From contig CM074860.1 in assembly GCA_037501455.1 (NCBI GenBank), forward strand, positions 45,642,501 to 45,706,500: 64,000 nt of DNA, read 5' to 3'. Made by a program: the position numbers and the translations under genes. The notes under the pieces are model-generated. The model saw only the letters and a program-made list of their open reading frames with translations, had not been told where the DNA came from and searched no databases. Positions 59,822 through 64,000 of the stretch are shown here, piece by piece. Source of the DNA: Lantana camara. Taxonomy: Eukaryota; Streptophyta; Magnoliopsida; Lamiales; Verbenaceae. Numbering within the stretch: the first letter of the stretch is position 1; each line of letters starts with the position of its first letter.

Positions 59822-62732
59822 TTAATTAGATGAGGAGGAACTCCAAGCGGGGCCGTGTACTGGACCCTCCGGCTCTTGTGCTGGGGGGGCGTTTTCATCT
59901 TGGTGCTGGGCAGTTGGAGGCTCATTGTTTCCTAGTGCTTGCGGAGCATTGGGCTCATTGGCGTCATTGGCAGGAATGGGGGCGTTCTCGGCATTAGGAG
60001 CGGGAGCGTTAACAATAGGCGCTGGAGGCTCGTTCACCGGAGGGTTTTCAGAAATAGAGCCGACGTTGTTATTCCCCTCATTTTGTTCCACATGAGAAGC
60101 CTCTTCTGGAGGATGGGCAACCATGTACTCATCTTGGATGAGTGTAACCAGGAAATTGTATTCCGGCTCGGAGATGCTAGCCTCAGGATCGTCACGGTCG
60201 TCGTCGTCCTCCACACAGCGCTCGTTGAACATGAGCCCCATGCCTTGTGTCCCACGGATGGATGGATCAGTCAAGCCTTTATGAATGCCTTGATCAATCG
60301 CCAAATTGAACGCTTTCTGGGCTTCATCAAGGCAATGGAGGGAAGCTGCAAAATTGAACGCTTTGGAATGATAGAATTTGATGAGCGCCTCCTTGTTTGA
60401 TTGCTCAAAACAATGGGGGAGTTGGTTCATAATATCAGCGTATTTCTTTTCTGCCTCCATGGCCCTCGTCTTCCAATCGTCGCGCTCGGCAGCAAGCTTC
60501 TTATGATTCTCATTGAGTTGGTTAAATTGGTTGCGCCAACTCCTTCGAGTGTTCTCAACATTCTTGAAGTCATCTTGCAAACTCTTCATCTCGGCCTTCA
60601 TCTTGTTGTACTCTTCCTTAAGAGAAATGTACATAACCTTCTCTGTATCCAACTCCTCCTGAAGCTGGGTAGGATCGTTCGAGCGCGCCATCTTCTTGTA
60701 CTTTGCCTTCCGGTCGGTGTAAACCGTGGCGCGCATCTGGATATTCTTCGCCATCGGGAGCACTTGCTACACGGGCTCGAAAGGGCAAAAGTGTTAACGA
60801 ATATATCGGAGAACAACACCTTCAAAAGATAATGAAATTACAAGGGAAAGGAAAATTACGGAAATTAGGGCTTGAACCATGTCGCTTGCCACCTTCTCCA
60901 CAAACTCGGAGTACAAATGCTTGTGGTCTGCAGAAAATTGGGCCCTTTCGTAAAGATTTTGGCTGATAGCCTGGGCCATTATCCCGTGCCTTAGCAATAC
61001 GGTACCCCCGTCTGCGGAGCCCTTGTAGCTCCCGTCACCCCGGCGATCGAAGTCCCACAAATGTTCCTCCTCCGAGGAGGAAGTATCACCGTCGCCGCCC
61101 TTGGGGCCTTCCACCATTTGCTTGCCCTTGCCAGTTATGGCGAAGGCATCAGACATTCTCTTCCTCTTGCGGGAAGGTTGGCTAGCGCTCCCTTGAGCCT
61201 CGTTTATCACCACGCTCGTAGGGGGCCTCGTTTGGTTGATGACATTAGGGTCAACCGCCCTCGCATCTGCTGCGGTTGGTGGCCGTACCACTATTCGGTT
61301 TTCAGTACTTGCCGTTCGGCTCTCCCCTCGTCCCTGCGGTATTTGAGCGCCAGGGGCAGCGCTTGAGCTGGCGCTTTGGTGGCCGCCACGACCGTCACCC
61401 CGGCCTGCCCCACGGCCTCGGGGATTCTGTTGATCGCCCTGTTGGGCTTGACGCCTGTTAGTGTTGGCGAACCTAGCAGCGCTCCTGATGCCTCCAGCCA
61501 TCCTTAAAATTTCCGCTCCTGCAAAGAAGGTGAAAATGAGGGTCAGAAACCTTTAAGCAAATTTTGTAAAATACAAGTTACAAATACAAAGGTACAGTTA
61601 GTATCCCTATCTACAAGTTAGTATCCTAAAGTCTAACCGTCTCTCTCCAAATCTCGAGCGGGAGGATTGTTGAGATAATGAGGGTCGTTAGTAAGCCCGC
61701 AGAGGAACATGAGCTCTGCATCGTCTATCCAGTCCTTGGCTCGAATTAGATGCCCTCTTTCCTCAACGTCCCAGCCAAGTCCTTGGCCCAGTCCTTAGGG
61801 AAGGAAGGTGTTAAGCGGCTCTTTACAAGGGATCCCTTCCCATGAGATACCCATTCTCGAGCCACCCCGAAGTCATCATCCTCTGGGGCTTTGACAAAAA
61901 TGTACTTCTCCTTCCAATCTGGGCCATAAGTGGTGGAGGGGGAATTAATCAATTTCAAGTGGGCCTTCGCTTGAATGTAGTAGAAATAACCCGCCTCAGG
62001 TGACGAGCGAGGTGAGCTAACTACTTGGAGAAGGGCATTGAAATTCCGCATCCAGGGCTCGTATCCGGCGCATTTCATAAGGATGGCGAAGATGGTTATC
62101 AAGGCGAGGCCGTTGGGCACGATTTGCGAAGGGCAGAGGTTCAAACTATTCAGAATGTTAGCCACTTGGACTGGAATTGGGAACCTCAAGCCCCCAGAAC
62201 TGACTGCATCCTTATAAACCGCCATCTCACCAGGTGGCGGATGGTTGGCACGGTCGTTATCAGCAGGGATCCGCCATGTGAAGCGCTCGTCCCAGTATAT
62301 TGGCGCCAGCATGGTCTTCACTTCTCCCAAGGTAATTGTGCTGGGAGTCTCGTCTGGGGTACGGTCGGTCGCCTGCATGCCCGAGCCTTCACCCTCGTTT
62401 GGCCCTTTGGTTTTCTTGGGCTTCTTGGGCTTTTGGGGCTTCTTCCCTTTACCCTTGGCCTGGGCTCTTTCTGAAGGCCCCGTTCCTCCCTCGGATTCCG
62501 GAGCCGGGGCTGCGACGGCCACGGTCACGTTATGGCGATGAGGATGAGTTGCGCTCTCTGTTATCGGGAGAGTCACCCCCTGCCTCTCTGCTTCCATCAC
62601 CAGATGCATTTCTTCAAAGAGATGCTCAACCCCGCCTGGGATCCTCTCATCTATGGCCATCACGGCCGCGTCCAACTCCTCGTCCCTAGGAGAACCCGGC
62701 GTAGATAAACTCTGGGTAGCCATGTCTTCCAC
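59822..62732 (-). CDS. antisense gene of element F, three exons, gypsy-type 'Transposase_28' family
   Basis: Exon 1 62732-61638, exon 2 61518 to 60842 (or 60878), exon 3 60766-59822. Intron 1 (61637-61519) is GT-AG with a CTTCTTTGCAG end; intron 2 has two in-frame donors (GTAATT at 60841, GTTCAA at 60877) and acceptor GTGTAG. Exon 1 carries a Lys/Pro-rich stretch and the GLRFPIPVQVANIL and FNALLQVV blocks I recognise from the 'putative gypsy type transposon' family (PF04195). Exon 2 is Arg/Gly-rich with KRKRM, and exon 3 is a coiled coil followed by a Pro/Asn/Glu-rich tail. A one-base loss near 61750 puts a stop in exon 1; the other frame stays open to the splice site. The protein's role is unknown. 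Confidence 0.72.
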
Positions 62733-63053
62733 TTCACGGGCGAATTCTTCTACATGATCTCTGGCTATGACTATGGTGGAATTTGGGAAAGATATGAGGA
62801 TTTTGGAAGCAAGGAATGCTCGGAGAGATTTGGGGATTTCTAGAGAAAGTAAAGCTTGTGGATTTACTAAATCCTAATCCGATTCTAAGGTTAGCAAAGT
62901 TAGAAGATTTCACTGGAGTTTGTTTACCTTGGGTTTTCTGGAAAAGCTTGAAGGAAAGTTTCTGAGTGCTCTGAAATTTGTTTTGCAAAGAGTTTTCGCG
63001 AATATGTGCTCTGAAGATATGTTTGCGTAAAAGATAGAATGGATACAGAATCC
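62733..63053 (-). other. 5' leader of the antisense gene
   Basis: About 300 bases between the antisense TATA box and the start codon. The 84-codon frame at 62988-62734 is probably leader, not a protein. Confidence 0.5.
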
Positions 63054-63064
63054 CTTATTTATAG
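63054..63064 (-). promoter_or_regulatory. TATA box of the antisense gene
   Basis: Minus strand CTATAAATAAG, about 320 bases before the antisense start codon and outside the LTR. Confidence 0.65.
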
Positions 63065-63390
63065 GGATGGAAGTTGGTACGTTTCTGGCAAGAAATTCAA
63101 AATTACAATCATTTCCCGCCTAGGAAACCGTTCCCTTTATTGAACCGTCACGTGCTTCCCAAGTCTCACGCGCCCCACGTGCATCAGCATTTAATGCTTA
63201 GACGCTCAAAGTGGTCAGAAAAAATGACTGCATTTAATGCATGGACGTTACATGCGGTCAGTTGAAGAGACCGCATTTATGGCACAATCAGAAAAGTGAT
63301 TGTCCAACACGCCATGCCCTATACGAGCGCGACGCTCGATGCCTTACTTTGGAAGAATTCTACAGTCCTTATCACTAAGGACTACAGAAT
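63065..63390. other. F interior between antisense promoter and purine tract
   Basis: Non-coding, with two copies of a TGCATTTAATGC-like word (near 63190 and 63230). Probably antisense promoter. Confidence 0.4.
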
Positions 63391-63402
63391 TGAGGGGCAA
63401 AA
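63391..63402 (+). other. polypurine tract of element F
   Basis: TGAGGGGCAAAA directly before the LTR start at 63403. Confidence 0.8.
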
Positions 63403-64000
63403 TGATAGGGTCAAAATACGCTCGTGCCATGTTTAAATACGGGGCAACTCAAGATAACAACACCTGTCCTCTGGTGATTAGGTAATTATACACGAGCGTT
63501 TAAACCTCTCGAGCGTCGGCCTTCCTCAAGGGCACGTGGCATCACGTGGCATCTCTGCTACATGTACGCGTAATTACATTGTCGCTCTAACGAGCGCGAT
63601 TCATACTACATGGCTAAGGCTCCAATCAGTCAAGGAAGCTGTCTTCGAGCGCCACTCTCCCTCAGGGAAGCTTCCACTCTTCAATTCATGAGCCTTGACC
63701 TTCATCCCCTAGCGGATTCCTTGGTCTCCAAGACTCTTGGTTGACACGAGCTTGCTCTTAAGCCCTCGTTACCAACCCCTAAAACGGCTCTCTGACACCC
63801 CGTACATGCCCGCGCACCTGCCACTGTTGCCAACACTAACATCCACCAACTTTTGTAGAAGATTCCTCCTAGGTTTCTCTCTCGCAACGCCACGTGTTAG
63901 GGCAACATTCGGCCAGGACCACACGGTGCAAATGACCAAAGGGTCCCTGACCCTCAACTATAAATATGCGAGTTCATCTTCTCCACTGTAAGCAACTTCC
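63403..64000 (+). repeat. F 3' LTR, cut by the window end
   Basis: Matches 57076-57648 with substitutions and small indels (for example an extra CATCACGTGG near 63541); about 230 bp should follow beyond the window. Confidence 0.85.

Larger units (their letters stand above)
57076..64000 (+). mobile_element. element F: Tat-lineage Ty3/gypsy retrotransposon, deleted, runs past the window
   Basis: LTRs at 57076-57877 and from 63403 on; primer site TGGCGCCGTCTGTGGG; purine tract before the second LTR. The 5.5-kb interior has a broken gag, the end of pol with a second (archaeal-type) RNase H domain, and a long antisense gene. Two RNase H domains and an antisense frame are known marks of the Tat group. 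Protease and nearly all reverse transcriptase and integrase are deleted. Confidence 0.88.

Overview
The window is nuclear DNA of a flowering plant, probably a eudicot; the species cannot be told from the sequence. The evidence is one spliced receptor-kinase gene of the PERK class with canonical GT-AG introns, a hAT transposon, and about 55 kb of nested LTR retrotransposons with plant-type primer sites. There is no bacterial operon, CRISPR array, rRNA or tRNA gene.

Layout. Bases 23-45431 are a nest of long-LTR Ty3/gypsy elements, named A to E here. They share the primer site TGGTATCAGAGC and LTR ends TGT..ACA. A (minus, from 23) is cut at 7659 by a plus-strand LTR, 'B-host'. B-host is split twice: by a solo LTR, C (7973-23868), and by E (25249-45431). 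C is itself split by the double element D (8835-21581, minus). E carries the only long coding region, a gag-pol reading frame (28178-32266) of Tekay/Del type. E is broken by a tandem of non-coding B elements (32225-43855, minus). Exact target duplications support D (AAATA) and E (AATCA); C has ATCCC/ATCTC. The order of insertion reads A, then B-host, then C and E, then D and the B tandem.

Bases 46841-49379 are gene flank with a small repeat, a minisatellite and a 1.3-kb hAT element (TIR TAGGGATGGCAA, 8-bp duplication CTTGCCAC). Bases 49380-53536 hold seven exons of a PERK kinase whose last exon(s) are not in the window. Bases 53537-57075 are AT-rich with TA tracts and foldback elements. Bases 57076-64000 are a Tat-lineage element, F, with a broken gag, a remnant of pol, and a three-exon gene on the opposite strand under its own TATA box.

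Most interesting signal. The LTRs and leaders of A-E carry paired sequences that diverge in letters but keep pairing. These are: a long-range stem GCTAGGCGGN...NCCGCCTAGC that co-varies in five families; a 5' hairpin after the TATA box; a GNRA-loop hairpin next to the primer site; and arrays of six dyads in three pairs about 32 bp apart (GGGAACGGCCGTTCCC in D and E, an unrelated AATCC...GGATT dyad in C with the same geometry). All five families also keep a splice-like AG|GTGAGG ... CAG|G pair inside the LTR. Together these suggest a conserved, structured and possibly spliced leader RNA. That is inference from sequence alone.
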